Origin: Malaya genurostris
Taxonomy: Eukaryota > Arthropoda > Insecta > Diptera > Culicidae
Length of the DNA stretch: 64,000 nucleotides
NCBI RefSeq assembly: GCF_030247185.1
Contig: NC_080572.1
Location: 235,911,336-235,975,335 of the forward strand
Direction of reading: 5' to 3'
In this document: positions 24,276 through 35,847 of the stretch, piece after piece
How positions within the stretch are numbered: the first letter of the stretch is position 1
Layout: the number at the start of each line of letters is the position of its first letter
The notes under the pieces: model-generated
Databases searched by the model: none
The model's input: the letters and a program-made list of their open reading frames with translations, nothing else
What the model was told of the DNA's origin: nothing
Translations under genes and position numbers: made by a program

Positions 24276-25125
24276 GTTCCTGAATTATGTTTGGTTCCGA
24301 CCTCTGGTTCCGGAAGTACAGGATGATATGTGAAACGAAATTAAAACTGTTTAACTCATTTTTCTCGTAGATGGCTGAATCGATCTAAGATTCAACTGAA
24401 AAGTTTCAAGATTCTATAAAACATCTTGTTTTTCAGTCAGATCCAACTTCCGGTTTCGGAGATACAGGGTGATTAGTATGAAAATGTCTATTTCACATAA
24501 ATTAATCAGGTTTATCGCGTTAGCAGATTTGGATAGTCGATAACCAAATAAACTTATTTCATTTTTAGTGGTAATGAGTTTTCGATTCGGATTTAATTCG
24601 CACTACGATTTCTCAAAGATGTCTACACTGGTTTTTAAACATTTTGAAACAAATGTAAACTCAGGTGAATTTGTCGTATCAAATCGTTTCTCAAAGCTCA
24701 ATCGTTTTCTCAAAAAAAGCCAAATCGAATTTCAGAAACAAAAGTTCAAATTTAAATGAATCGAATTTTATCCAATTCTGACTTCCGATTTTGGAATTGT
24801 AGAATGATGAATTTTTAAAATTCAAGACGATATGGAAGATGACAATCCCGAAAAGCTTTGAAGTTGGACTCAAAAATATTGAAATTTATTCGTCATATAG
24901 CCATACGAATCGGTTTGGGTTATGCTGGTTTCTGAATACCGGCTCTGGAAGTACCTTAAATTACCCTAAACTCTAAAGTGGAAATTACTTCGACATATCA
25001 TGGAATGTTTAATCGATTGTTACACTTTTAGATTCAAATTCGATCCGATTTGCAGTTTCGACATTACAGAGTAATGAGTGATTAAAATCTCTAATTGCCA
25101 CTTACATCGATGGACATTAGAATAA
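24260..25125. repeat. Ttccggttccgg-type repeat with ~170-bp internal period
   Basis: Successive modules each pair a tctcgtagatggctgaatcg-like block with an acttccggtttcggagatac-like block (24305, 24445, 24780, 24945, 25055). The same modular pattern occurs at 42030-42290, 54190-54800, 58540-58990 and 62158-62960. Non-coding. Confidence 0.65.
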
Positions 25126-25554
25126 TGTCATGAAAACTGAAATACCGAAGAATATTCATGCAAAAAACACATGCGGATTGATAAAAAAAGGTATCATCTC
25201 ACTGCTAGGTGGATTAAGCACGTTTTCTGTCGTGATTTCGAAATACTTTACTATGAGGCGCCAATGTCATAGTTGGGTAAGATTCTGCAGACGAGAAAGA
25301 TATCCTCCCGCTGGATCCCGCACATACTTATTTAGGTCTACAAATACGAACGCAAGCTCACTTTGAACACGTGTTTGGCTGAATCCATTTTTATACGCCA
25401 AAGAACAGAATGATTACCTGACAATGGACTGAAGTCAGAACTTCCAAGCGACACGGTTCAATGGTTTTGTCGGTTTTCTGGGATTGTCATGGTATACTTT
25501 TGGAGGACTACTTAAAAACAGAAATGCAAGTCCTAACGTATATTAATGGGCCCA
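25126..25554. other. Non-coding gap
   Basis: No gene or repeat family recognised. Confidence 0.35.
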
Positions 25555-26660
25555 TTAACACTCCAAATACCAAGCCTGGAAAAAAGGCTGGAACGGTAAC
25601 TTCGAGCTGTCATAGCTCTGTTGTTTTTCAACGAATCTGAATAAATTTTACACCCTCGAATTTTGTGAAGTTCGTAGATTGATTCAAAAACTATGTAGCA
25701 TACGATTGGTAAAGGAAAACCAATGAAAATTTGATTTTTCCCGTTCCAGGTTTTTTTCATGCGCCCAATATGCCCTATCTGCTTTCCTATTTTCATTCCT
25801 TTGGCATCAACGTCGCATAGAAAATATTGAACACTTCAACTTTACCGAGTCATAACTTTCTTGTTAGTGAACCGATTTTCGAAATTTGTTCACCATTGAA
25901 AACGTACTACTTCCAGAAATAAAATGCACTGAAAAAAACCGAAACTAGGGTAGTATACCCTAAGTTATAATGAAAATTGTAGATCGATGTCCTCAGAAAA
26001 GGTGAGACTTCTTACAATAATCGTAAATATCTCGAAATTCAAAGCGATTACCTATATATTTTTACACATTATTGCTGATACCAGCTACAATTTTCGCCCA
26101 ATTACCATTCTTGCACTATCAAAAGAAAACCTTAAATAAAAAATCGATGGATTTATAAATATATATGAATCATTCATTTTTTTTTCGCATGTTTGTATAA
26201 AACTCAAAAATTAAAGCGATCACATGTACATTTTTTGCTCCAAAATATTGGAATCATTACCAGACATAATGTATTGATGAAAAAAATATATATCCGTTCA
26301 AAGAATCTCAAGAAATTTGGCTCAAATACAGAGAGATTCTGTTATTGGGGAAATTTTGCCAAACAAAATCAAATTAAAACATTTAAACTTCATGACATAT
26401 ATTTTTTTATTAAACTAGTTGGAAATTTATCATAAACAAAATTTACAAAAAAAAACTGAAACTTGGATTTTATTAACAATCTTAAAAATTCTGGTAAATA
26501 TACCTAAACTCTAAAAATAATTATATTTTTGTATTGGACAAAAGATCTAAACAACTTTTATGCACAACCCAAACGAAATTGATAACTACTAAAATTCTTA
26601 TTTTGTTTTAGGTTTTCCGTAGAATCTCAAAAAAGTCGATGGATGATCGGAAATTTCAGA
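25555..26660 (+). mobile_element. One arm of a TTAA-flanked foldback element
   Basis: Starts at TTAA (25555-25558), then cactccaaataccaagcc. It is collinear with the left arm of the element at 53267 and, inverted, with its right arm, through blocks such as ggaacggtaac, acaccctcgaatttt, gatttttcccgttccaggtt, tgccctatctgct and aaagcgatcacatgtaca to atcggaaatttcag (about 26640-26655). The opposite terminus is not found, so this is a truncated or one-armed copy. Confidence 0.7.
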
Positions 26661-27598
26661 ATTTCCGATATGTATTACATTCCAACGTTTCTGCAAATCC
26701 AAGTGAAATATTGCAATCCGTGTTAATTTCAACTATTTCATAGAGACGTAGAATTTGAATTTTACTAATAAAATAAATTTTAAATAATTTCAATGGCTTT
26801 GTACAATAAGAAATAGAACGTAAAATTATATGAATTTTATATACTAACCCATGGCAAAAGAAACCAACTATAATTTAGAAATAATTATTGCTTGATTTTT
26901 GTTTTACAAGCAATTAAGACTAAAAACATATATCTTAAATTTTTCGCTATCTTAAACGACATCAATTATAATCGATAGAATATAAAAATTCAAATTTCAT
27001 AAACTTAGAATTATTTCGGAATGTATAGAATTCGTAAATTATTTGAATTTTCTATTAGTAAATTCATACACTCGTTTCACAATTAAGTAAAAGTAGAATT
27101 ACGAATTTAGCATAAAACATCTCACGAAATTCAATAAAACCTGTGTAATGATGCCTTTCTCATATCTCTCTTATTCTCATATAAAAAAGAAATGGTATTC
27201 TTCAAACAATTTTGTTTGATTTTCGAAAAACATGAAAACTAGTGCATGAACTAGTGTAACCTACAGAATGAAACAGTTCGCAGATCGGTTAGGCTAATAT
27301 AATAGTTCCACTATTTCAGGTACTTCTGAAACTAAAATCGACCCGAACATTGGCTTTACAGCAGCCTTTGCGACTAGTACCAACAGGTTATCTACCTGCA
27401 GCTTACAGTTGTCTCCGTCTCGAAAAGCAACCTCTCCGTTTGAATGCTTTTTACTGAATTTAAACCCTGCAGTTATGTTACTTTTGTATTTGAAATTCAT
27501 ACTATATAGGGTAATACTTTTTAACCAAAAACATAAAATATTTTATGTGATAGAATTTTTATCATCACTACTACCACTCTAATTAAACAGTTGAGTCT
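26661..27598. other. Very AT-rich non-coding stretch
   Basis: No gene seen. gatgcctttctcatatctct near 27150 resembles the terminus of the CA-linked family. Confidence 0.35.
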
Positions 27599-27829
27599 CA
27601 GTTCGCATTCACATCTCATCCAAGTCAGTCGATGAAACAAAACCGCTTACGTTCGGGACAGAAGAAACCAAGTACAGTATTGTGTAGTGAACAATAGAAC
27701 GACCTCGAAATGAGTGAACCAAACGAACAAAAGCTACCGCTGACACGAAAGAATACAATTGTTGTTGACTTCAGGCAGTGCAAAATTCGACCTTCGATAC
27801 GACAAACTTGAAGGTTTGCTTAAGGAGCA
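27599..27829 (+). mobile_element. 5' fragment of the ORF1-only retroelement
   Basis: Matches the reverse complement of 39785-40005 closely, starting at the same first bases (cagttcgcattcacatc) as the complete copy. It covers the 5' leader, the start codon (ATG at 27710, MSEPNEQKLP) and the first ~40 codons, then breaks off after gcttaaggagca. Sharing the exact 5' end with the other copy supports it as the true 5' terminus of the family. Confidence 0.8.
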
Positions 27830-27897
27830 CCCAGCTTGAAACTTGAAGGTTTGCCCAGCGACAAACTTGAAGGTTTGCTTAAGGAGCACTTAAGCGG
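27810..27897. repeat. Triplicated junction segment
   Basis: The phrase acttgaaggtttgc appears three times (about 27807, 27840, 27867), two of them followed by ttaaggagcac. The repeats join a retroelement 5' fragment to a broken mariner and derive from the retroelement's own break point. Confidence 0.75.
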
Positions 27898-28440
27898 CAC
27901 CCATTTTGCACAAAGCTTTCTCATATCCAAATATTCGTGAATAATATGTCCAACACGTTCCTTTGATATCTTTAGGGTGTCAGCTATCTCGATCAACTTC
28001 ACTTTACGGTCATTGAAAATCATTTTGTGGATTTTTTTTCACGTTTTCATCGGTAACAGCCTCTTTTGGACGTCCACTGCGTTCATCGTCTTCGGTGCTC
28101 ATATGACCAGTACGAAATTTTGCAAACCACTTACGAATTGTTGCTTCGCCCGGTGCAGAGTCTGGATAACACTCATCAAGTCATTTTTTGGTATCGGCGG
28201 CACTTTTTTTCATCAAAAAGTAGTGTTTCATCAACACACGAAATTCCTTTTTTTTCCATTTTTTTTTCACAATAACAAAAGTAGCTTCACTCAAAATGCA
28301 ATATCTCACAAACTAATAATCAGACAGCTGTCAAATTTATACACGTATCTTTTGAAGGTTGGTACTAACTGAAAATGATATTGATTTAATTCTAGTGGCG
28401 CCCTCTCATAGAAACGATACGAACTTTTCAGCCGATCTGT
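27898..28440 (-). pseudogene. Mariner transposase, N-terminal half, with 5' terminal inverted repeat
   Basis: On the minus strand the element begins at 28440 with acagatcggctgaaaagttc, followed by gtatcgtttc, a mariner-type TIR abutting a TA (28441-28442). The frame from about 28257 reads MEKKEFRVLMKHYF, SAPGEATIRKWFAKF and MSTEDDERSGRPKEAV, then in another frame SKERVGHIIHEYLDMRKLCA. This is the paired helix-turn-helix DNA-binding half of a mariner transposase. An internal stop and frameshift are visible, and the catalytic DDD half and the other TIR are missing, cut at 27897 by the rearranged junction. Confidence 0.8.
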
Positions 28441-28795
28441 TAACCATGTATGGCTCACACATATTCCAAAAAAAATGCTTTCAACGAAACAGTTTATTCA
28501 TTACGAAATTTTTATAAAAAGGATTATGTTTATCATAAAACTAATTTTAAAACCTTCTTGAATTTTAAATCATTCCGAAATAGATTTGACATAGGTTTGA
28601 TACTTCATTTTTCTTCATAAATCTTATGAAAAATATCACAGGTCGAAAAATTCTTGTGATTTTACATCTTTTCGGATGCACATAAATGGAGCGTCATATT
28701 TTACATAAATTTATATTCAAGAACATAAAAAATTAAATTGTGTGATTTGAAAATTACATGGCTTCAAAACGAATGGGATAAAAATCAAAAGATCG
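28441..28795. other. AT-rich gap
   Basis: Nothing recognised. Confidence 0.35.
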
Positions 28796-28882
28796 ACAGC
28801 AACAACGCGACTTGAACCGAAAAACATTAGATCACAAAGCACACCAGTTTAGTCGACTGAGCCACAGAAGCCCATATCTGCT
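28796..28882 (-). repeat. tRNA-like sequence (SINE head or tRNA pseudogene)
   Basis: The minus strand shows an A-box-like tggctcagtcgactaaactg and a B-box-like cggttcaagtc about 35 bases later. Acceptor and anticodon stems do not form convincingly, so a working tRNA is unlikely. Confidence 0.5.
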
Positions 28883-31477
28883 TGGTTGGAAAATCGTGCA
28901 TATAAATTCATACAGTCTCACTTGCTAGGCGAGTGCAAACTACACTCGGAACCAGTAAATTTCTGTACGAATGGAATATTGTGACATTTGAGAAGTTAAG
29001 TAGTTATGAATTGTGTCGTTTGTAGAATTATGTCACCTGTAAAATTAATAATTTTTTTCTGTGTAGTCTACTAGACTGGAATATAATCTCATAATGGATT
29101 TATTGGGATTTTAAAGATTTTAAAGTTGTTATGCTATGTTTATGAAGTAACACTGAAAAGTACTACGAGTATTTATTAAATTGAATATGTTACTTGGTAC
29201 GTGTTCTGCTTCAACTTCCCCACACTGAAAAACATGATTCGCTGTTCTCTATTCATACCCAAAATAAGACTCTCTTTCTAAACAATTTAAAAACAAGTTT
29301 TCTTTCTATCCAACAACATTCAACTTGATGATATAAGACAAAGTAATTAGTAGAGTTAGAGTTTACAGAATTCAATATAGGTCATCAATAAACAGGATGA
29401 TCACTCAATTGGTTTATGTTTGCTATTGGATATTTATCGTTTATTATTACCACATGTGCATTCAAAATATGAATCATTATGTTTTTAAATCCATTTCAAC
29501 AACAAATTTACTTGTAAATGGAATGGAATGAACAAAAATGAACATATTGTTTTCCTTAATTGTATTTCAAACCTTCATCAAATTTCTGAACATTTCTTTG
29601 TTGACTGAATTTTGAAAATATGCTACAACGCTGACAAAGTATATAAGTTTTATGCTGCTTGTTAGCATTTAATCGAGATTTTTTTTGCAAAATAAAACGA
29701 TGGTTGTTCATTATTTGATACTTAAAAGAAGGAAATATTGTTTCATGAGTTCACCATTGCTCGCCAATGGCGCTGGTAACAGTAAACAGTGATGTGATTT
29801 TGCACAGTACAACGATCAATGACCGTAGTACGGAAATCAACGTTATATCATGATGCTCGCGTGATACCACCGTGATTCAGGGTGACAGACATGTGATTTC
29901 ATAGTGTACAGTGATTCCGATATCACATGTCTGTCATAAGCATAAAGAGCGAACTATGTCAGAAATTGATGAATCCACGTTTTTGCCCTGCGCACAAAAA
30001 AATCGGCTGCAAAGTTTGTTAAAGCAGAAGATCAGGTTCCGAAATATGGTATGAAGACTTTGCTTTGACTGAAGGAAAGCATTAATTGATGACCTCTGAT
30101 TATTCAACATTATTCTAAGAAAACAAATAAAAACTTTGGAAGCGGCAGATTACTGTCAAATCTAATTAGTGTTCTCATTAAAATGTTAATTATAACATTG
30201 CGATTGTCAAAAGGAAATGGGATCGAAAAGGACTTTCCCTGCTCAACTAATCAATTAACCAGCCCACACACCCTTCCTCCACTTGCAGCTTAAGGTTGTT
30301 GAATTAGTTTGTGATGCCCGTCTAATCAATTTGGACTATAACTAATCAAATCCACTCTCATCCAGGATTTCCCAGATACTCAATCCTATTATAAGTGTGA
30401 CATTATTGAAGTGACTCAGTCAATCACCTGTCAGGCCCTTCGTCTAAGAAACCAATCTGGGCTAAATCACGGGATCCCGGGAGCAACCGCACAGTATCCG
30501 AACCCTTCTTGTAGTCAAACATTGCTTGCGGTTGTGATCCAATTTGGGAAATCATCCGTTTGTGGTATGTATATTAATATTGAAATCGACCTTGCGAGAT
30601 GTGATGCTATCAATTCCGAACTAAGAAAGTTAAACCATTCATTCATCCGCTCGATTCAGGTAGGCGTACACCAACAAACGATCGATAGCGAAACTTTTTT
30701 CCTAGTCCGTTAAATTCCGTTGGCTCTGGGTTGCGGGGGTGCGTCAAGGTTCAACAGCTTCCCCTTCCCTCTTGTACCGCGATTAGACTCCGGGCAGGCA
30801 CGTAATTGAATTTGGTCGATTGCTGCTAGCCGTGAGGGGAATTTTCTACTATACCTACTACTGGGTAATGCAATTTTCTAGTCGTTTTATCACCCTGTCC
30901 CCACGATCCAGTGAAGCATTTAGTACCTACACTTTTCTTGGTCGAATTTTACGAGTATGAAAAGTTCGTTACGATCCTACATCGTTGACCGTGGCCGTTT
31001 GTGGCGTGCAGCAGGTTCTGACCCGTATCTGTTCTTGCCTGTTTCGATAGGAAGAATAGTTTTCTTCTTGTGTTCAGAGGGAAGGAGGAATTCACCAATA
31101 GAAAATTGTCTCTTTTAGCCAGTGTCGCTAAAGTACTCGTTTGCTAAAGAAACCGGCAAAGTAAGTACTTTCGCAACTACTGGCGATGATGTTGTCCTTT
31201 CATAAGAAAATGGATCACCATGACTTATGGTGATGGCAAACTGAAAGTAGGAAGTGTGAGAAGGAAAGTAGTTGGAGTTCTTTCCGCTTTAACTGGAGTG
31301 GCTTCCGTCGAGATACAAAGAACAAGTTATTTTTTTTTGTTGCTCTATAGTTTTTATGTGTATTATTTATAAACATATGAATAAATTTCACAATGTTAAG
31401 AGTAAAGTTGGTTGTTCAGTCACGAGTGGTGACTTTTCAGCACTATTATTCATATGAGATAGTTATTACTATAAGCA
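28883..31477. other. Long non-coding stretch with one hairpin
   Basis: No gene recognised. 29882-29938 contains gtgacagacatgtgat inverted as atcacatgtctgtcat with a ~24-bp loop. 30400-31300 is less AT-rich and holds a 100-codon frame (30411-30713) lacking recognisable motifs. At about 31411-31445 a ~30-bp match to the 15.9-kb retroposon lies in inverted orientation. Confidence 0.4.
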
Positions 31478-31482
31478 CATTA

Positions 31483-31972
31483 TGTTTCGGTAGGCAGTAG
31501 AAAAATAAATTTTGAAGCAGTTCTTGTGAATCAGCTCAAACTGAAAATAATATTTATTTTGCATTAATCGCGTTTCAACCAATTCAATCGGTTACTTACA
31601 GATTTAGTTCCTTTCATCAATTCGAGCAAACGTGCTCGACACTAGATATTTCTGCCTACGCTTGCTGTATGTAAGTAAGGTTTGTAAATATCTAGTGTAC
31701 AATATAAAATGTAAATCAACTTACAATAAATTCAGTATAATTCAACGTATGTAGATTAACCAAAAATCTTCCACTTTTCTCTCACTGTCGGTCTAACTTA
31801 TAACCTTTCACTTCTATCTATCCAATATAACTGTATCTCATTCCTCTTCCTGTTTCTATCAACTTGCTTTTTCGCTGTCAAATCTTCTACCTTCATCTTA
31901 CTTCTTTTCGGTTTAATAACGGTTAGTCTCGTTTGGGTATGTCGACGTCGTTCATCATCAGTGGTTTTAACA
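31483..31972 (-). repeat. 3' LTR
   Basis: 490 bp, bounded by TG/CA on both strands. Identical by eye to the other LTR except at 31954 (a) versus 38452 (g). Directly inside it lies a purine-rich tract (ggccggggaag on the minus strand), suitable as polypurine tract. Confidence 0.95.
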
Positions 31973-32296
31973 CTTCCCCGGCCCGTAGATCTTCCCGGAA
32001 CCTGCTTCCGGTGGAGATTTACCATTACACATAATTTCAATCAGTGCCAGCTTGGTCACTGGTCGGCGGTATATTCCACCAGCTGTACGTACCATCGCCT
32101 GTCGTACGAGACCGTCCTTGTCTGTGATGATCTGGTTGACTTGTCCACGCACCCATCCGTTACGATTGAGGTCATCAGTGATGAACACAAGATCGCATAC
32201 TTTCAATGGTCTGCTCTCCTCCAACCATTTACTGGTCCGATTCAGCGAAGGAACGTATTCTCGCAGCCATCGTTTCCACATCTCATCTGCAACGTA
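31967..32296 (-). CDS. BEL/Pao pol C-terminal region (DUF5641-like)
   Basis: Same frame as the integrase, after the TAG at 32297. Contains WKRWLREYVPSL, a basic Trp-rich segment, then DLVFITDDLNRNGWVRGQV and GGIYRRPVTKLALI, the pattern of the C-terminal domain of BEL/Pao integrases. The frame ends a few bases inside the 3' LTR. Confidence 0.85.
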   Translation of the reverse strand, partial: YVADEMWKRWLREYVPSLNRTSKWLEESRPLKVCDLVFITDDLNRNGWVRGQVNQIITDKDGLVRQAMVRTAGGIYRRPVTKLALIEIMCNGKSPPEAGSGKIYGPGKC

Positions 32297-33292
32297 CTAT
32301 GACTGTTTGTATGTGCTCCGTAAAGCCTCAGCATGACTAGTCGGTCCAATGTGAGGCATTGTCAGTTCAGACACGCCTTTCCGAAGGAAATGATTTGGCG
32401 TGATGGCTTCAGAATCCGATGAATCTTGTGGTATGTAAACCAGAGGCCGACAGTTCACTATCTCTTCGGCTTCAGCGATTACTGTTAATAAAATCTCGTC
32501 GCTCATCCTGTAGCCTTTACTCAATGTTGACATGGTCGATTTGACGGTCCGCACCATGCGTTCCCATATGCCACCCATATGGGGAGCAGATGGGGGATTG
32601 AAACTCCACCGTGTCCTTGCATTGGTAAACACGTTGGCACAAGCTGTATCAATCTGACGAATTTGCTTCTGAAGCTCTTTGTTTGCAGCTTTCAGATTAG
32701 TGCCGTTATCCGAAAATATTGCAATTGGAGGACCCCTGCGTACAACGAACCTTCGAATGGCCATAATACAGGAGTCTGCGTTTAGTCTGTACGATACCTC
32801 CAAATGGACGGCACGGACTGCGAGGCATGTAAAAAGCACTATCCACCTCTTCTCGACGCGCCTTCCGACGGTGACTTCCACAGGACCAAAATAATCGACG
32901 CCAACATAGCTAAATGGCTTCAGGAACGGTGTCAGTCGTTCCGCTGGAAGCGGCGCCATCCTCGGGGGCAGAGGCCGACATTTAGTAATCTTGCAAAACT
33001 GACAGCTTTTCATAACATTAGTTATACGCGATCGAAGTTTCGAAATGAAAAATCTTTGTCGAACTTCATTAAATACCGTCTCTCGGTTGGCGTGACCGTA
33101 TCGACGGTGGTAATATTCCAGTAAACGGTTTGTTATTTCATGATCCTTCGGTAAAACGATAGGATACCGTGTATCATATGGTATGACTTCTGCGTTTTTC
33201 GTTCGACCTTCCATCCGTAATACTCCGAATTCGTCCAAAAAAGGGGCGCAACGATAAATGATACTGCCCTTTTCAATAGGTGCCCATTCCTC
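32297..33292 (-). CDS. BEL/Pao integrase part of pol
   Basis: In frame with the RT/RNase H segment beyond the TAA at 33293. HHCC zinc-binding motif: HRRYGH ... CQFC. Catalytic core: Asp in VGVDYFGP, Asp in IFSDNGTN, Glu in GGIWERMVR, the D,D-E arrangement that inserts cDNA into host DNA. It ends at TAG 32297-32299, but the same frame then continues with the C-terminal region, so this too is a nonsense mutation and not the natural end. Confidence 0.9.
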   Translation of the reverse strand, partial: EEWAPIEKGSIIYRCAPFLDEFGVLRMEGRTKNAEVIPYDTRYPIVLPKDHEITNRLLEYYHRRYGHANRETVFNEVRQRFFISKLRSRITNVMKSCQFCKITKCRPLPPRMAPLPAERLTPFLKPFSYVGVDYFGPVEVTVGRRVEKRWIVLFTCLAVRAVHLEVSYRLNADSCIMAIRRFVVRRGPPIAIFSDNGTNLKAANKELQKQIRQIDTACANVFTNARTRWSFNPPSAPHMGGIWERMVRTVKSTMSTLSKGYRMSDEILLTVIAEAEEIVNCRPLVYIPQDSSDSEAITPNHFLRKGVSELTMPHIGPTSHAEALRSTYKQS

Positions 33293-35845
33293 TTAGGGCA
33301 GTTGGCGATTTTTTGAAAGTGTTTTAACCTCGCAAGCGAAACCTTTGAGCTGCGCGATTTTCCAAAGTACAATTTCTGCCAGATGATACTCATGTTGTTT
33401 CAATGGAACCGTAACAGAAAGCTGTGGACGTAACACCAGCCGTAGCATTATCTCCGATATATCGGGAAGCACCTCGATGGTCAATCCACGCGATTTGCGC
33501 CGACAGTTGGAAATGAATCGATAAACGCAGCACACCGTACGCAGCAGCACGAGCCAGCGAGATATACGAGAAGCATCTATCAATGGCTCTTCAACTACTT
33601 CCGTGTGAAACATATGGCATACTCGTAGTTCTTCTCTTGTGTTAGGTAGTGGTAGATCCTGCATCGGCCATCTGTCCTCTGGGGTCTGTAACAATTGCGC
33701 TCCATTAAACCAGGTTCCATCAGAATCTAGGGAAATGCCTTTTCCCCATTTGGTGATAATATCCGCGATATTCGCTCTGGAAGGCAACCAGCGCCACTCA
33801 TCGATTTTTGTCTCCTGCAAAATTTCTCCGATTCTAAACGCCACAAAAGGTTTGTATTTCCTCTGATCCGACCGGATCCAGGACAAGACGTTCATTGAAT
33901 CGGTCCAGAGCACGCGTTTTAGGATCTTCAACTCGTGGTTAGCCTCGACGATATTTAGCAGACGCACCCCCAGAACTGCTCCTTGTAGTTCCATTCGTGG
34001 GATGGACAATTGCTTCAACGGGGCGACCTTTGTCTTTGCCATGACTAGTGAACATCGTGGACCTTCAGAAGTTGCTATTCGAAAATATGCTGTAGCGCCA
34101 TATGCTTCTTCGCTTGCGTCAACGAATACGTGAAGCTGTAAAGTATGATAAGCTTCGTGGGATGCTCCCCGTAGATAACAGCGTGGAATCCTCAACCGTT
34201 CAACTATCGGGAGTACCTTCATCCATCGCGACCAGTTCGCAAAGCATTCATCGTCCATTTCCTGATCCCAATTACAACCGGTACGCCAGAGCTTTTGTAG
34301 CAGCATCTTTCCATGCACAGTGAACGGCGCCAACAACCCAAGCGGATCAAATAAACTCATCACGCAACGGAGAGCGATCCGTTTAGTCGGCCGCTTGCCT
34401 TCCGCGATGTACGGTTGTAAATCACTGTGAAAACTGAGAGAGAAAGTAAAAGCGTCTTCATTCGGTCGCCATATAATTCCCAGTACTCGTTCGGTCGCTT
34501 TATCTTTACGGTCGTACAATGGGATCCCTTCTTCTTTTTTCACATCATCCAAGGCTTGATCGAAGATGGCCGAATTGGAGATCCAGTTTCGGATAGTGAA
34601 ACCTGCCTGACTATGAACATACCGAACTTGTTTCGCACGTTCTATCGCCTCCGTCACCGTATCAGTACTGTCGAGGTAATCATCGACATAATGTCGATGG
34701 ATGATAGCTTTGGCTGCACTCGGGAAGCGATCTGCATGTTGAGACGCGTTAAGGTTTTTTATAAATTGTGCCGACGCTGGAGAACAGGCGGCACCGAAAG
34801 TAGCCACGTCCATTATATACACCTCCGGGGGGTCCGAGGGATGTGATCGAAATAAAAACCGTTGAGCGTGTTTATCTACCTCCGTGATCCGAATTTGGTG
34901 GTACATTTCGCGGATATCTGCGCTGAATGCCACCGACCGTTCACGGAATTGCTGGATTACAGCCGGCAAGGATGTTAAGAGATCGGGACCGACTAAAAGC
35001 ATAGAATTTAGCGACGTGCCTTTGACCTTCGCTGCCGCATCCCACACGAGACGCACTTTGTCGGGTTTTTTAGGATGTACAACAACACTGAGTGGCAAGT
35101 ACCAAACTCGATTCGAATTTGCCATAGAAAGCTCTTCAGAAGTAGCTCTGTGGGCGTACCCTTTTGTCAGATAGTCTTCTATGAGCTGCCGTACAGCTAC
35201 GTTGAGAGCCGGATTCTTCTGGAGGCGCCGCTCGAGGCCAATCATACGGCTCAGCGCCATTTGAAAACTATCCGGTAATTGAATGTCGTCCTGTTTCCAT
35301 AGTAGGCCTGTCTCGAAGTGCCTACCTACTCGTACAGTCGTACGCTGTAGAAGTTCGTTTGCCCGACGATCGTCATCGGATTCCGGCAACTGGTTCACAG
35401 TAATTCCCGCTTCTTCCACCATGAAGTACTCGCGCATCAAGTTATGTAGTTGCTGGTTCGTATGTCCATGATGACATCCGAGAAATTCTTTTTTTGGGGA
35501 ACTGCCGCTCGGACCATAAATCGTCCATCCAAGATGCGATTTTACTGCGACCGGCTCATTAATATTTCCTATACGAGACTCTATCGGGGCTAATAAATGC
35601 ATATTGTTCAGGCCTATGAGGATTCTTGGCTCATCTCCGACTTGCTCGGCTGCATACAATCCTTTCAAGTGAGAATAGTGGCGGACTACCTCTTCAAAGT
35701 CCATCCTTTGTTTTGGTAAATACAGTTTATTCACCGTTCGAACTTCGTTCAATGCCAGCTGTTTTTTCTCACCGTTACCAGATATTTGTAGAGATAAACA
35801 TACCGATGTGTGCTCCGTACGGACGATGTTTCCCGTCCATTGCAA
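33293..35845 (-). CDS. BEL/Pao pol, RT and RNase H part
   Basis: 850-codon open stretch, not an independent gene: coding resumes from the protease in another frame and stops at TAA 33293-33295. RT: Asp in SADIREMYHQI (about residue 310) and YVDD at 386-389, which supply the catalytic aspartates. RNase H: FVDAS near 575, MELQGAVLG and WTDSMNVLSW further on, with a final Asp in ANIADIITKW. The product would make minus- and plus-strand cDNA in capsid particles. The terminal stop is a single nonsense codon: the following codons continue in frame directly into the integrase. Confidence 0.9.
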   Translation of the reverse strand: MQWTGNIVRTEHTSVCLSLQISGNGEKKQLALNEVRTVNKLYLPKQRMDFEEVVRHYSHLKGLYAAEQVGDEPRILIGLNNMHLLAPIESRIGNINEPVAVKSHLGWTIYGPSGSSPKKEFLGCHHGHTNQQLHNLMREYFMVEEAGITVNQLPESDDDRRANELLQRTTVRVGRHFETGLLWKQDDIQLPDSFQMALSRMIGLERRLQKNPALNVAVRQLIEDYLTKGYAHRATSEELSMANSNRVWYLPLSVVVHPKKPDKVRLVWDAAAKVKGTSLNSMLLVGPDLLTSLPAVIQQFRERSVAFSADIREMYHQIRITEVDKHAQRFLFRSHPSDPPEVYIMDVATFGAACSPASAQFIKNLNASQHADRFPSAAKAIIHRHYVDDYLDSTDTVTEAIERAKQVRYVHSQAGFTIRNWISNSAIFDQALDDVKKEEGIPLYDRKDKATERVLGIIWRPNEDAFTFSLSFHSDLQPYIAEGKRPTKRIALRCVMSLFDPLGLLAPFTVHGKMLLQKLWRTGCNWDQEMDDECFANWSRWMKVLPIVERLRIPRCYLRGASHEAYHTLQLHVFVDASEEAYGATAYFRIATSEGPRCSLVMAKTKVAPLKQLSIPRMELQGAVLGVRLLNIVEANHELKILKRVLWTDSMNVLSWIRSDQRKYKPFVAFRIGEILQETKIDEWRWLPSRANIADIITKWGKGISLDSDGTWFNGAQLLQTPEDRWPMQDLPLPNTREELRVCHMFHTEVVEEPLIDASRISRWLVLLRTVCCVYRFISNCRRKSRGLTIEVLPDISEIMLRLVLRPQLSVTVPLKQHEYHLAEIVLWKIAQLKGFACEVKTLSKNRQLP

Positions 35846-35847
35846 AG

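Noticed and set aside
28796..28882. Functional tRNA gene
   Set aside because: A and B boxes are present, but acceptor and anticodon stems do not pair.
30411..30713. 100-codon frame as a gene
   Set aside because: No recognisable domain, no splice or promoter evidence. Length is within chance for a less AT-rich stretch.
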